This document shows positions 17,213 through 27,051 of a stretch of DNA of 64,000 nucleotides, in pieces (the stretch's first letter is position 1; the number at the start of each line of letters is the position of its first letter). The translations under genes and the position numbers were made by a program. Location: NCBI RefSeq assembly GCF_009759665.1, contig NZ_WQNE01000027.1, positions 59,190 to 123,189 of the forward strand. The letters are read 5' to 3'. Under the pieces are notes generated by a model that was not told where the DNA came from, ran no database searches, and was given only the letters and a program-made list of their open reading frames with translations. This DNA is from Bradyrhizobium cajani. Lineage in GTDB: Bacteria; Pseudomonadota; Alphaproteobacteria; Rhizobiales; Xanthobacteraceae.

Positions 17213-18377
17213 TGCTGCCTACCGGCATGCGGGTCTCGATGATCCGCGCGAACATGCTGGCGCCGATCGGCAGGATCTTGTCGTCGAGCACGAAGCCGGG
17301 ATTGTGCACGGGCACCGAGCCGTCATGGCCGACCCAGAAATAGGCGCCGGGAATGGTCTGCAGCATGTCGGCAAAATCCTCGCTGCCCATCTTCGGCTGG
17401 GTGCGGGTGATCACCTTGGCGGGATCGACGACGGTGCGCGCGACCTCCTCGACCACCTTGGACTGCTCGACCTGGTTGACCAGCACGCCGAAGGTGTCGC
17501 GGATGTCGACCTCGATCTCGCACTGGTAGGCGCTCGCGATGCCGGCGCAGATCGTGCGGATGCGCTCGCTGATCAGGGCGCGGACTTCGTCCGAGAAGGT
17601 GCGGATGGTGCCGCAGAGATGCGCATCGCCGGGAATGACGTTATAGGCCGAGCCGGCATGGATCTGGGTGATCGAGACGACCGCGGCCTGCAACGGGTCG
17701 ACGTTGCGGCTGACGATGGTCTGGATCGCCTGCGCCAGCGTGGTCGCGATCACCACCGCGTCCTTGGAGCGCTCGGGCATCGCGCCATGCGCGCCATAGC
17801 CGGTGATGCGGAGGTCGAAGAAGTCGGCGCTGGCCATCGCCGGGCCGGGCAGGATCGCGATCTCGCCGTGGTTGAGGTCGGGCGCGTTGTGCAGGCCGTA
17901 CAGTTCGTCGCAGGGGAATTTCTCGAACAGCCCATCCTTGATCATCGCGCGGGCGCCGCCGAGACCCTCCTCGGCCGGCTGGAAGATCAGGTGCACGGTG
18001 CCGTCGAAGTTCCTGGTCTCGGCGAGGTAGCGCGCGGTGCCGAGCAGCATGGTGGTGTGGCCGTCATGACCGCAGCCGTGGAAGCGGCCGGGAATGGTCG
18101 AGCGCCATTTCAGATTGGTGTTCTCTTCCATCGGCAGCGCGTCCATGTCGGCGCGCAGGCCAATGCGCTTGCCGCTCGTGCCCTTGCCCTTGATGACCCC
18201 GATCACGCCGGTGCCGCCGAGACCGCGATGCACCTCGATGCCCCAGCTCTTCAGCTTGTCGGCGACGATGCCGGAGGTGCGCACTTCCTCGAAGCCGATC
18301 TCGGGATGGGCGTGGAGGTCGCGGCGAATGGCGGTGAGTTCGTCGGCATAGCCGTCGATGCGGTCAATCGTGGGCAT
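17205..18377 (-). CDS. M20 aminoacylase family hydrolase (hippurate hydrolase-like)
   Basis: A 390-residue M20D-type metal-dependent amidohydrolase. Metal-site motifs are FHGCGHDGHTT (~99-109), FQPAEEGLGGA (~131-141), and the C-terminal PKMGSEDFADM (~330); the first His pair is in RRDLHAHPEIGFEE at ~18. These enzymes deacylate N-acyl amino acids or cleave small amides. It ends eight bases inside the amidase gene and begins 13 bp after the M81 gene, forming a tight three-hydrolase unit. Confidence 0.94.
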   Translation of the reverse strand: MPTIDRIDGYADELTAIRRDLHAHPEIGFEEVRTSGIVADKLKSWGIEVHRGLGGTGVIGVIKGKGTSGKRIGLRADMDALPMEENTNLKWRSTIPGRFHGCGHDGHTTMLLGTARYLAETRNFDGTVHLIFQPAEEGLGGARAMIKDGLFEKFPCDELYGLHNAPDLNHGEIAILPGPAMASADFFDLRITGYGAHGAMPERSKDAVVIATTLAQAIQTIVSRNVDPLQAAVVSITQIHAGSAYNVIPGDAHLCGTIRTFSDEVRALISERIRTICAGIASAYQCEIEVDIRDTFGVLVNQVEQSKVVEEVARTVVDPAKVITRTQPKMGSEDFADMLQTIPGAYFWVGHDGSVPVHNPGFVLDDKILPIGASMFARIIETRMPVGSNA

Positions 18378-18390
18378 GTGTCCTGTCCGG

Positions 18391-19896
18391 TTAGCGTGAA
18401 GGAGGATTGAAGACGGGGCCGTTCGGCTTGATGCGGATGCCCGGCCGCAGGCGCGTCCAGGGCAGGGAGGCAGTGTCGGCCGGCATCGCGCCGGGCGCAG
18501 CGCAAATCAGCAGCTGTTCCGCGATCGGCTCGAAATCCGCGCGGAAGTGCACCGAGCTCTTGTTGACCAGGATCTTCTGCTCGGTCGGCTCGATGCCGAC
18601 ATAGCGGTACATCGCCTGGTCGGCGAGCTGCGCCTTGTGCGAGGAGACGACGACGCGGACGTCGCCGATGCGCAAGGCCGCGGACGGGCCCATCTCCATC
18701 TCGCGGCCGCCATAGTAGGGACCGGGCGCGATGAAGCGACCGTCGGAGAGCTTTTCGACGACGAAGGTCTCGCGATAGGGCTCGTCGCCGGGAATGCCGG
18801 ACTTGCCGCCGAGCGACAGCGTTACTGTCGCGCCGACGCCGGCCGCATGCGCGGCCTTGGCCGAGACCGGATCGTAGATCGCGCCGGTGGCGGCGCTCGC
18901 CTTGTTGCGCACCAGCGCGCGCAGCATGCCGGTGGTGTCGGAATCGCCGCCGGCGCCGGGATTGTCCTGGGTGTCGGCGATGATGATCGGCTTGCTTGCG
19001 CCCTTGGCAAGTTCCATCGCGTGGCGCACGCCGTCGTCGGGCGACCAGATCTTGCCGTCGAAATCGTCCTCATGGCTTTCGATCAGCTTGACGATCGCAT
19101 CTGCCGCACGGTCTGCGTCGGCTTGGGTCCTGCCATAGGCGAACACGCTCGGCCCGCAGTCGCGGAAATCGGCGGCCGGGAAGCCCGGCGCGAAGGACAG
19201 AGTCGGAACCGCATCGCTCTCCAGCGCGGCGAGCTGTTCGTAGATGCCCTTGGTCGGCTGGTCGTTGGTGCACTGCCAGCTGATCGGGATCAGGAACGGC
19301 ACCTGCCGGAACGCCTTTGCAAAGCGCTGCTTCGTCTTCAGCAGCAGCGCCAGATGTCTGGCGCAGGCGCGGCCGGTCTCGGCCATATCGACATGCGGGT
19401 AAGTGCGATAGGCGATCAGCGCATCGGCATGCGCGATCATCTCGGGCGTGACGTTGGCGTGCAGGTCGAGGCTCGTGACCAGCGGAACATCCTTGCCGAT
19501 GACGCGGCGCACGCGCGCCAGGATTTCGCCTTCGCCGTCGTCGAGATGCTCGGTCACCATGGCGCCGTGCAAGTCGAGATAGACGGCATCAAGCGGCCCG
19601 GCGGCTGCGATGCCGTCAACCATGACCTTCACGATGCGCTCGAAGGCATCCCTGGTGACATGCGCCGACGGGCTCGCACCGCAGGCAATCGTCGGAACGA
19701 GTTCCCAGCCGTTGGCCTCGGCGCTGTCGACGAAACCGGCAAGGCCGACATTGATGCGCCGCATCACCTTCAAGACGTCGGCGCCCTCGGTCATCGCCGG
19801 CCAGCCGCCGCCATGCTGGAAGTCCGCGAAAGTGGCCTTCGTCGGAGCGAAGGTGTTGGTCTCGTGCAGGAAGCCGCCGACGGCGATACGGGTCAT
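18391..19896 (-). CDS. M81 family metallopeptidase (MlrC-type)
   Basis: A 501-residue homologue of MlrC, the zinc peptidase that finishes linearised microcystin degradation. Conserved pieces are GGFLHETNTFAP at ~7-18, YLDLHGAMV at ~105-113, SLDLHANVT at ~142-150 and YRTYPHVDM at ~161. M81 proteins are widespread in soil bacteria that never meet microcystin, so the real substrate is likely another modified or D-amino-acid-containing peptide. The gene begins the three-hydrolase unit downstream of the peptide ABC transporter genes. Confidence 0.92.
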   Translation of the reverse strand: MTRIAVGGFLHETNTFAPTKATFADFQHGGGWPAMTEGADVLKVMRRINVGLAGFVDSAEANGWELVPTIACGASPSAHVTRDAFERIVKVMVDGIAAAGPLDAVYLDLHGAMVTEHLDDGEGEILARVRRVIGKDVPLVTSLDLHANVTPEMIAHADALIAYRTYPHVDMAETGRACARHLALLLKTKQRFAKAFRQVPFLIPISWQCTNDQPTKGIYEQLAALESDAVPTLSFAPGFPAADFRDCGPSVFAYGRTQADADRAADAIVKLIESHEDDFDGKIWSPDDGVRHAMELAKGASKPIIIADTQDNPGAGGDSDTTGMLRALVRNKASAATGAIYDPVSAKAAHAAGVGATVTLSLGGKSGIPGDEPYRETFVVEKLSDGRFIAPGPYYGGREMEMGPSAALRIGDVRVVVSSHKAQLADQAMYRYVGIEPTEQKILVNKSSVHFRADFEPIAEQLLICAAPGAMPADTASLPWTRLRPGIRIKPNGPVFNPPSR

Positions 19897-20037
19897 TCAA
19901 TTCAGTCCCAGGCAAATGATGCGTGCGCGACGTTAGCCTTGGCCTTGCTGCGAGAGCAAGGCGGGAAGCAATCGCGCCATGCATAGGGTCAAGACGTTTT
20001 GGGAATGCTGCGGACGCGCGCGCGAACTCTCTCCGCC

Positions 20038-20144
20038 GTCATTCCGGGGCGCGCCTCTTGGGCGCGAACCCGGAATCCATCGCGCGACAGTCTCTGCGGC
20101 TCGATGGATTCCGGGCTCATCGCTTCGCGATGCCCCGGAATGAC
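20038..20144. repeat. Bradyrhizobium-type palindromic repeat (GTCATTCCGG family)
   Basis: Bounded by GTCATTCCGGGGCGCG and a closing CCCCGGAATGAC, with inner GGAATCCATCG/CGATGGATTCC arms. It lies in the 258-bp gap between the DppDF and M81 genes, which otherwise shows no gene. Confidence 0.85.
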
Positions 20145-20154
20145 AGTGGGGAGG

Positions 20155-21804
20155 CTACAGCGTCGCCACCACGCCCTCCGACACCGGCCGGAAGTTCGCA
20201 AAGTCCCAGTTGCGGCCGGGGGCGGCGTCGAGAAGCGCCTTGGTATAGGCCTCCCTCGGATGCGTCAGCACTTCGGCAGCCGGGCCCTGTTCGACGACGC
20301 GGCCGTGCTGCATCACCACGACCTCGTCGCAGATCTGCGCGGCGACGCGCAAATCATGGGTGATGAACAGGATGGCGATGCCGAGCCGCTTCTGGATCTC
20401 GTCGAGCAGCTCCAGCACCTGCGCCTGCACCGAGACGTCGAGCGCCGACACCGCTTCGTCCGCGACCAGCACGTCCGGATCGAGCGCGAGTGCGCGGGCA
20501 ATGGCAATGCGCTGGCGCTGGCCGCCGGAGAACTGGTGCGGATAGCGCGACACGGCATCGGCCGGCAGGCCGACCAGCTCGAGCAGCTCGCGGGCGCGCT
20601 TCATCGCGTCAGTGTGCGCCACGCCGTAATTGATCGGGCCTTCGGCGATGCTCTCGCCGACGGTGACGCGCGGGTTGAGCGAGCGGTAGGGATCCTGGAA
20701 CACGATCTGGATCTTCTGCCGGTGCGGCTGGAGCAGGCGGCGCGAGATGTCGGCGATCTCGCGGCCGGCGAGGCGCACGCCGCCGGAGGTCGGATCGATC
20801 AGGCGCACGATGCAGCGCGCCACGGTCGACTTGCCGGAGCCGCTTTCGCCGACGATGCCGAGCGTGCGGCCCTTGCGCAGCGTCAGCGTGACCTTGTCGG
20901 CAGCGACGACCTCGCGGCCTTTGCCGAAGAACGCGCGCTCCTTGTAGACCTTGCCGAGTTCGTTGGCCTCGAGCACGATGGGCTCGCGGCTCTCCTCGCG
21001 CGGCGGCCGCGGCACCAGGCTCGGCACCGATGCGAGCAGGTTGCGGGTGTACTCCATGGTCGGATTGCGCAGGACAGTTTCAAGCGGGCCGGTCTCGACC
21101 AGCCGGCCCTGACGCATCACCGCAACGCGGTCGGCGATCTCGGCCACCACACCCATGTCATGGGTGATGAACAGCACGGCCGTGCCGTGATCACGCTGGA
21201 GCTCGCGGATCAGGGACAGTATCTGCTTCTGCGTGGTGACGTCGAGCGCGGTGGTCGGCTCGTCCGCGATCAGCAGCTTGGGCTCGAGCACGAGGGCCAT
21301 CGCGATCATGATGCGCTGGCGCTGGCCGCCGGAAAGGCGATGCGGATAGGAGGCGAAGATGCGCTCGACCTGGGGCAGGTGGACCTGCTCCATCATGTCG
21401 AGGATGCGCTTCCTCCGCGCCCTGGCGTCGAGATCGGTGTGGGCGCGCAGCACCTCGTCGATCTGGCGGCCGACCGGGACCACCGGATTGAGCGCGGTCA
21501 TCGGCTCCTGGAAGATCATCGCCATCTGGGTGGCACGGAGCTGGCGCAGGCGGCGGTCGGTCGCGGTGAGCAACTCCTCGCCGACCAGCTTGATGCTGCC
21601 AGAGGTCGGGACCAGCGTGCCCTTCGGCAACAGGCCCATCGTGGTGAGCGAGGTCACCGACTTGCCCGAGCCGCTCTCGCCGACGAGGCACAGCGTCTCG
21701 CGCTCGCGCACCTGGATCGAGATGCCGTCGATGATCTTTGGTCCGCCCGGCTTCTTGCCGACGGACACGACGAGGTTGTTGATGTCGAGGACGGTGTTGG
21801 TCAC
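20155..21804 (-). CDS. Peptide ABC transporter ATP-binding protein, fused DppD-DppF
   Basis: A 549-residue protein with two complete ABC ATPase domains. The first has Walker A GESGSGKSVTSL and signature LSGGQRQRIMIA; the second has GESGSGKSTVAR and FSGGQRQRIAIA. Each is followed by the oligopeptide-transporter C-terminal extension, so it supplies both ATPases of a Dpp/Opp importer in one chain. I chose the GTG at 21804, which has GGAGAG six bases upstream. The ATG at 21825 lies inside the end of a dispersed repeat and is less likely. It belongs with the two permease genes immediately upstream. Confidence 0.93.
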   Translation of the reverse strand: MTNTVLDINNLVVSVGKKPGGPKIIDGISIQVRERETLCLVGESGSGKSVTSLTTMGLLPKGTLVPTSGSIKLVGEELLTATDRRLRQLRATQMAMIFQEPMTALNPVVPVGRQIDEVLRAHTDLDARARRKRILDMMEQVHLPQVERIFASYPHRLSGGQRQRIMIAMALVLEPKLLIADEPTTALDVTTQKQILSLIRELQRDHGTAVLFITHDMGVVAEIADRVAVMRQGRLVETGPLETVLRNPTMEYTRNLLASVPSLVPRPPREESREPIVLEANELGKVYKERAFFGKGREVVAADKVTLTLRKGRTLGIVGESGSGKSTVARCIVRLIDPTSGGVRLAGREIADISRRLLQPHRQKIQIVFQDPYRSLNPRVTVGESIAEGPINYGVAHTDAMKRARELLELVGLPADAVSRYPHQFSGGQRQRIAIARALALDPDVLVADEAVSALDVSVQAQVLELLDEIQKRLGIAILFITHDLRVAAQICDEVVVMQHGRVVEQGPAAEVLTHPREAYTKALLDAAPGRNWDFANFRPVSEGVVATL

Positions 21805-21820
21805 GTCGATTCTCTCCGCC

Positions 21821-21923
21821 GTCATTCCGGGGCGCGCGTAGCGCGAGCCCGGAATCCATTGGGCCGCAGTGTCGGTGGTGAAATGGATTCCGGGTTCGCG
21901 ACTTCGTCGCGCCCCGGAATGAC
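21821..21923. repeat. Bradyrhizobium-type palindromic repeat (GTCATTCCGG family)
   Basis: Bounded by GTCATTCCGGGGCGCG and its complement. It sits between the DppC-like and DppDF-like genes of one operon, and its end supplies a decoy ATG for the latter. Confidence 0.87.
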
Positions 21924-21937
21924 GAAACTGAGGATAC

Positions 21938-22825
21938 TCACTTCCCCTCCCGCTGCTTCATGCGGGGATCGAGGGCGTCGCGGGCGGCATCGCCGATCAG
22001 GTTGATGCTGAGAATGGCGATCGAGAGCAGAAGGCCCGGCCAGAAGATCAGCGACGGCTTGATCTGGAAATACTGGCGGCCCTCGGCCATGATGTTGCCC
22101 CAGGTCGGCGTCTCCGGCGAGATGCCGGCGCCGAGGAAGGAGAGGATGGCCTCGGTGAGGATCGCGGAGGCGCAGACATAGGTGCCCTGGACGATCAGCG
22201 GCGCGATCGTGTTCGGCATCAAATGCCGCCACATGATCTTCGGCAGGGACGAGCCGACCGAGATTGCCGCTTCCACGTAGGGCTCTTCGCGTGCGGACAG
22301 CACGACCGAGCGCACCAGGCGTGCCACGCGCGGGATCTCGGGAATCGTGATCGCGATCAGCACGGTGGAGATGCTGGCCCCGGACAGCGACACCACGGCG
22401 ATCGCGAGCAGGATGCTCGGCATCGCCATCAGCCCGTCCATGATGCGCATCATGACGGCATCGATCAGCTTGAAGAAGCCGGAGACGAGGCCGATCGCCA
22501 GCCCGATGGCGACCGACAGGATTGCCGAGCCGATTCCGATCAGGAGCGAGACACGGCCGCCATAGATGACGCGCGATAACAGATCGCGGCCATAGGCGTC
22601 GGTGCCGAGCAGGAACTGCGCCGACGACGGCTTCAGCCGTTGCGACGGCGCCAGCTGGATCGGATCGTGCGGCGCGATCAGCGGCGCGAGGATCGAGATC
22701 AGCACGATCAGCGCGAGGCAGATCGTTGCCGCCGCGATGATCGGCGTAGAGGTGAGGAATCCGAAGCGCGGCCGCAGCGGCGACGTGATCGGAATGGAGG
22801 ACTGGGGAAGGCTATCGACCGACAT
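21938..22825 (-). CDS. Peptide ABC transporter permease, DppC-like
   Basis: A 295-residue inner-membrane permease with six hydrophobic segments. The cytoplasmic EAA loop that contacts the ATPase is seen in EEPYVEAAISVGSSLPKIM (~190-208). The periplasmic stretch after helix 1 (PSQRLKPSSAQFLLGTD-YGRDLLSR) is the DppC/OppC signature. It follows the DppB-like gene by 19 bp on the same strand. Confidence 0.94.
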   Translation of the reverse strand: MSVDSLPQSSIPITSPLRPRFGFLTSTPIIAAATICLALIVLISILAPLIAPHDPIQLAPSQRLKPSSAQFLLGTDAYGRDLLSRVIYGGRVSLLIGIGSAILSVAIGLAIGLVSGFFKLIDAVMMRIMDGLMAMPSILLAIAVVSLSGASISTVLIAITIPEIPRVARLVRSVVLSAREEPYVEAAISVGSSLPKIMWRHLMPNTIAPLIVQGTYVCASAILTEAILSFLGAGISPETPTWGNIMAEGRQYFQIKPSLIFWPGLLLSIAILSINLIGDAARDALDPRMKQREGK

Positions 22826-22844
22826 TCTTGTTCTTATCCTTGGC

Positions 22845-23786
22845 TCAGTACCGGATCCGCGGATCGAGCAGGGTGTAGGCGACGTCGATGAGAAGGTTGA
22901 CGACGACGTAGATCAGCGACGTCAGCAGGATCATCGCCTGGATCACCGGATAGTCGCGCGCCAGCACGGCATCCACCGTGAGGCGGCCGATGCCGGGGAT
23001 GTTGAACACGCTCTCGGTGACGACGACGCCGGAGATCAGAAGCGCAAAGCCGGTGCCGATGACGGTGATCACGGGCACCGCGGCATTGCGCAGCGCATGC
23101 CGCATCATCACCGCGACCTCGTTGATGCCCTTTGCGCGCGCGGTACGGACATAATCCTCACCGAGCACGTCGAGCATTGCCGCCCGCGTCATGCGCGCGA
23201 TCAGCGCGATGTAGATGAAGGAGAGGGCGCAGGTCGGCAGGATCATGCGCTCGAAGAACGGCCCAAAGCCGTTGAAGATGCTGCGGAAGCCTTGCACCGG
23301 CACCCAGCGCAGGTCGATGGCGAATACTTCGATCAGGATATAGCCGACCACGAACACGGGCACCGAGAAGCCCAGCACCGACAGCCCCATCACGAAGCGG
23401 TCGATCCAGGTGCCGTGCTTCCAGGCCGCGATCACACCCAGGGGAACGGCAACGATGACCGCGAGGATGATGGTGCACAGCGCGATCGAGATCGACGGCT
23501 CGACGCGCTGGCCGATCATCTTCATCACCGGCAGGTTGGAGATGAGCGAGGTGCCGAGATCGCCGTGCAGCAGCTTGTTCACCCAGGTGATGAACTGCAC
23601 GATCAGGGGCTCGTTGAGGCCGAGCGAGGCGCGGATGCGCTCGAGCCGCTCGGGTGTCGCGTTGTCGCCGGCGAGAATCGCGGCGGGATCGCCCGGCGTC
23701 AGCCGCAGCAGCAGGAACACGAACAGCGCGACGACGCCCATCACGGGCACGGCGGCGAAGATTCGGCGAACGAGATATCCGAGCAA
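22845..23786 (-). CDS. Peptide ABC transporter permease, DppB-like
   Basis: A 313-residue permease with six membrane segments. The N-terminal LGYLVRRIFAAVPVM and RLTPGDPAAILAG are hallmarks of DppB, and EDYVRTARAKGINEVAVMMR is the EAA loop (~190). First gene of the permease-ATPase operon. It pairs with DppC to form the channel through which peptides delivered by the binding proteins at 25399/27147 would pass. Confidence 0.94.
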   Translation of the reverse strand: MLGYLVRRIFAAVPVMGVVALFVFLLLRLTPGDPAAILAGDNATPERLERIRASLGLNEPLIVQFITWVNKLLHGDLGTSLISNLPVMKMIGQRVEPSISIALCTIILAVIVAVPLGVIAAWKHGTWIDRFVMGLSVLGFSVPVFVVGYILIEVFAIDLRWVPVQGFRSIFNGFGPFFERMILPTCALSFIYIALIARMTRAAMLDVLGEDYVRTARAKGINEVAVMMRHALRNAAVPVITVIGTGFALLISGVVVTESVFNIPGIGRLTVDAVLARDYPVIQAMILLTSLIYVVVNLLIDVAYTLLDPRIRY

Positions 23787-23895
23787 GTTGGATCCGTCAG
23801 ATTAGAGTCAAATCGTGGCAACGCGTTCAGCAGGTTGCCATCAGCCTAACATTTCAGCAATTCCCGTGCCATCCGGGTCGGAACCTCGGACGGTC

Positions 23896-23982
23896 GTCAT
23901 GCCCGGGCTTGACCCGGGCATCCATCTTTCTTCGTGTTCGGTCGCAAAGGCGTGGATGGCCGGGTCAAGCCCGGCCATAACG
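23896..23982. repeat. CCCGGGCTTGACCCGGG-family palindromic repeat
   Basis: GTCATGCCCGGGCTTGACCC and a matching GGGTCAAGCCCGG near the right end, with ATCCATC/GGATGG inside. It separates the M20 peptidase gene from the DppB-like gene. Confidence 0.82.
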
Positions 23983-24000
23983 GGGGTGTCCGCGGTGTCC

Positions 24001-25131
24001 TCACTCCAGCGTCGCCAGCAGTCCCGCCATCAGCCGGCCGCGTTCCACCAGGCTTTCGACCTCGATATACTCTTCGAGCGTGTGGCCGTTGCCGCCGCGC
24101 ACGCCCAGGCCGTCGAGCGTGGGAATTCCCATTGCGCCGGTAAAGTTGCCGTCGGAGCCGCCGCCGGAACTCGCATGCGGCAGCTCAGTGCCGAGTGCCT
24201 TGGCGATGCCGCGGGCCTTTTCGTAGAGCGCCAAGGTGCCGGCATCCGGCTCCCACACCGGACGCGTCACGCCGCGCGTCACCTTGAAGGTGACATCATT
24301 GGTTGTGCCTGACAGCGCCAGCATCCTCTCGACGCCGCGGTCGAGGTCGGCCTGGCGCTTGGCCATCGAGAGCGCTTCGCCGGTCGCGGTCGTGGCGACG
24401 CAATTGACCCACTGTCCGCCATGCACGACGCCGACCGAGAAGGTGCAGTCGTCCGTGGTCATCGCGTCGATGGCGAGGATCTGCCGCGCCATCTCGCGGA
24501 TCGCCGAACGGCCCGCCGACAGCGTCGCGCCGGCGTGGCTGGGCCGGCCCGTGGCCTCCAGGTTGAAGCGCGCGATGGCATATCGGCCCGTGGTGACGCC
24601 GTTATCGGCGCGCCCGGGCTCCGGCACCAGCACATACTTGTTGCGCGCGGCCTCCGCCTCGATGATGTCGCGTGTCGAGGGCGTGCCGACTTCCTCGTCC
24701 GGCGTGAACAGCACGGTGATCGGCAACGGCGTCGTGAAGGAGGCACGCGCCAGCTGCCGGATCGCTTCCAGCGAGAGATAGTTGCCGCCCTTCATGTCGT
24801 AGATGCCGGGCCCGTAGCATCTGTTGCCCTCACGCCGCCATTTCAGCTTCTCGATGGTGCCGACCGGATGGACCGTATCCATGTGTCCGGCGATCAGGAT
24901 GCCCGGCTCGCCCTGTTTCGGGTGCGGGAAGCGCGCGCGGATCACGCCGCCAAAGCCCTGGCGGCCGGCGATGCGCTCGATCGTCGCACCCATGATCGCC
25001 ATATCCCGCGCTGCGATATCGAGCATGCGGTTCACGGCGCTCGCGTCCCAGGTCGGGCTCTCGCACTCCACCCAGCCGCGCAGGCCCTCGAGCATTGCCT
25101 CGGAATCGAAGGGAAGATTGGCTGGATTCAT
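24001..25131 (-). CDS. M20 family metallopeptidase (carboxypeptidase-like)
   Basis: A 376-residue di-metal exopeptidase of the glutamate carboxypeptidase/ArgE-DapE type. Motifs are IAGHMDTVHPVG (~75), the bridging Asp in GPGIYDMKGGNY (~106), TPDEEVGTPSTRD (~137) and the C-terminal GNGHTLEEYIEV. I chose the ATG at 25131 because the longer frame upstream starts with a Cys/Arg-rich stretch that does not look coding. It lies between the duplicated peptide-binding proteins and the permease genes, consistent with cytoplasmic trimming of imported peptides. Confidence 0.92.
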   Translation of the reverse strand: MNPANLPFDSEAMLEGLRGWVECESPTWDASAVNRMLDIAARDMAIMGATIERIAGRQGFGGVIRARFPHPKQGEPGILIAGHMDTVHPVGTIEKLKWRREGNRCYGPGIYDMKGGNYLSLEAIRQLARASFTTPLPITVLFTPDEEVGTPSTRDIIEAEAARNKYVLVPEPGRADNGVTTGRYAIARFNLEATGRPSHAGATLSAGRSAIREMARQILAIDAMTTDDCTFSVGVVHGGQWVNCVATTATGEALSMAKRQADLDRGVERMLALSGTTNDVTFKVTRGVTRPVWEPDAGTLALYEKARGIAKALGTELPHASSGGGSDGNFTGAMGIPTLDGLGVRGGNGHTLEEYIEVESLVERGRLMAGLLATLE

Positions 25132-25398
25132 CTTGATGTCTCTCAGGCTTCGAAAGATGGAACGCGCATTGCATCGCGCGGGCAGGATGAGCGGAGAGTG
25201 TTGTAGAGCTAAACCGAACTTTGTGGAGCCCGTGCGGACGCCGCGAGGGGCTGCGGCGAAACCGGATTGACGCGCTCGGCACTGTCTGCAAGTCTCGAAA
25301 GATAAAGGCATTGCATGAGGTTAGTTCGCCCAAGGAACGAACCGAATGCTCAACCAATAATCTGCCTTTGAACAGTTTCACGTCAGGAGAAACTTTCC

Positions 25399-27009
25399 AT
25401 GTTCCACTTCATGCGCCGGGGGTCTCGCGCGTTCGCCTCCAAACTCGCGCTGTCGGTCGTCGCGCTTTCGGTCGGCCTGGCCTCGCCAGTGCTTGCCGCC
25501 GGCAAGACCATCACGGCGGTGATGCATTCGGACCTGCGCATCATCGACCCGATCTTCACGACCGCCTACATCACGCGTGACCATGGCTACATGGTCTACG
25601 ACACGCTGGTGGCCACCGATTCGAACTTCAAGATCCAGCCGCAGATGGCGGACTGGAAGATCTCCGACGACAAGCTCACCTACACCTTCACCCTGCGCGA
25701 CGGCCTGAAGTGGCACGACGGCGCGCCGGTGACGGCGGAGGACTGCGTCGCCTCGCTCAAGCGCTGGGCCGCGGTCGACGGCATGGGCCAGAAGCTTATG
25801 GACTTCACCGCCAGCATCGAGGCGACCGACGCCAAGACCATCACGCTGAAGCTGAAGGAGCCCTACGGCCTCGTGCTCGACTCGATCGGCAAGCCGTCCT
25901 CGCGCGTCGCCTTCATGATGCCCAAGCGCCTCGCCGAGACGCCGCCGGACAAGCAGATCCCGGAGCAGATCGGCTCGGGTCCCTTCAAGTTCGTACAGTC
26001 GGAATTCCAGCCCGGCGTGAAGGCGGTCTACGTCAAGAACACCGACTACGTGCCGCGCAAGGAGCCGGCGAGCTGGACCTCCGGCGGCAAGGTGGTGAAG
26101 GTCGATCGCGTCGAGTGGATCACCATGCCGGACTCGCAGACCGCAGTGAATGCGCTGCAGTCGGGCGACATCGATTTCATGGAAAATCTGCCCTACGACA
26201 TGCTGCCGGTGGTGGAGGCGAACAAGGAGCTCACGGTCGAGGTCTCGAACAAGTTCGGCTTCCAGACGCTCGGCCGGATGAATTTCCTCCATCCGCCGTT
26301 CGACAACGTGAAGGTGCGCCGTGCGGCCTTCCTGGCGATGAACCAGAAGGACGTGCTCGACGCGCTGGTCGGCAATGCCAAGTATCAGAAGATCTGCGGC
26401 GCCTTCTTCATCTGCGACACGCCGCTGGCGACCGAGGTCGGCGCCGAGACCCTGGTGAAGGGCAGTGGCATGGCGGAAGCCAAGAAGGCGCTCGCCGAGT
26501 CCGGCTATGACGGCACCCCGGTCGTGGTCATGGCCCCCGGCGATGTCACGACGCTCAAGGCACAGCCGATCGTCGCGGCCCAGCTCCTGCGCGAGGCCGG
26601 CTTCAAGGTCGACCTGCAGGCGACCGACTGGCAGACGGTGGTGAGTCGCCGTGCCAGTCAGAAACCGCCGAAGGAAGGCGGCTGGAACATGTTCTTCACC
26701 AACTGGGTGGCGGCCGACGTCTCCAACCCGATCGCCAATCTCTCGATCGGCGGCCAGGGCAAGAAGGGCGGCTGGTTCGGCTGGGCGGAAGACGCCAAGA
26801 TCGAGCAGCTCAAGGACGCTTTCGTCCGCACGTCCTCGGCCGACGAGCAGAAGAAGATCGCCGCCGACATCCAGAAGGAAGCCTATGAGCAGGTGATCTA
26901 CATCCCGCTGGGCCAGTATCTGCTGCCGAGCGGCTGGCGCAAATCGCTGACCGGCGTGCTCGACGGTCCCGCAACGCCGCTGTTCTGGAACATCGACAAG
27001 TCCGAGTGA
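25399..27009 (+). CDS. Peptide ABC transporter substrate-binding protein, copy 1
   Basis: A 536-residue periplasmic binding protein (SBP family 5, DppA/OppA). The first ~34 residues form a Sec signal ending ASPVLAAGK. The mature part begins with the family's TITAVMHSDLRIIDPIF and has YTFTLRDGLKWHDGAPVTAEDC (two segments) near residues 95-116 and GSGPFKFVQSEFQPG near 195. AGGAGAAAC precedes the ATG. It delivers peptides or related amides to the permeases encoded on the other strand. It is nearly the same as the next gene. Confidence 0.94.
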   Translation: MFHFMRRGSRAFASKLALSVVALSVGLASPVLAAGKTITAVMHSDLRIIDPIFTTAYITRDHGYMVYDTLVATDSNFKIQPQMADWKISDDKLTYTFTLRDGLKWHDGAPVTAEDCVASLKRWAAVDGMGQKLMDFTASIEATDAKTITLKLKEPYGLVLDSIGKPSSRVAFMMPKRLAETPPDKQIPEQIGSGPFKFVQSEFQPGVKAVYVKNTDYVPRKEPASWTSGGKVVKVDRVEWITMPDSQTAVNALQSGDIDFMENLPYDMLPVVEANKELTVEVSNKFGFQTLGRMNFLHPPFDNVKVRRAAFLAMNQKDVLDALVGNAKYQKICGAFFICDTPLATEVGAETLVKGSGMAEAKKALAESGYDGTPVVVMAPGDVTTLKAQPIVAAQLLREAGFKVDLQATDWQTVVSRRASQKPPKEGGWNMFFTNWVAADVSNPIANLSIGGQGKKGGWFGWAEDAKIEQLKDAFVRTSSADEQKKIAADIQKEAYEQVIYIPLGQYLLPSGWRKSLTGVLDGPATPLFWNIDKSE

Positions 27010-27051
27010 GGCGAGGGCGCATCAGCGCGCCGTTCATCCAGATGGTCACGC

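Noticed and set aside
15794..19896. Microcystin degradation (mlr) operon
   Set aside because: Only the MlrC-type gene is present; MlrA and MlrB are absent, so a specific microcystin role is not supported.
18547..19986. 479-codon plus-strand frame opposite the M81 gene
   Set aside because: It is antisense to a full-length, motif-bearing M81 gene and its composition is typical of shadow frames.
19999..22005. 668-codon plus-strand frame across the repeat and DppDF
   Set aside because: It runs through dispersed repeats and antisense to two genes; its first part translates the palindrome.
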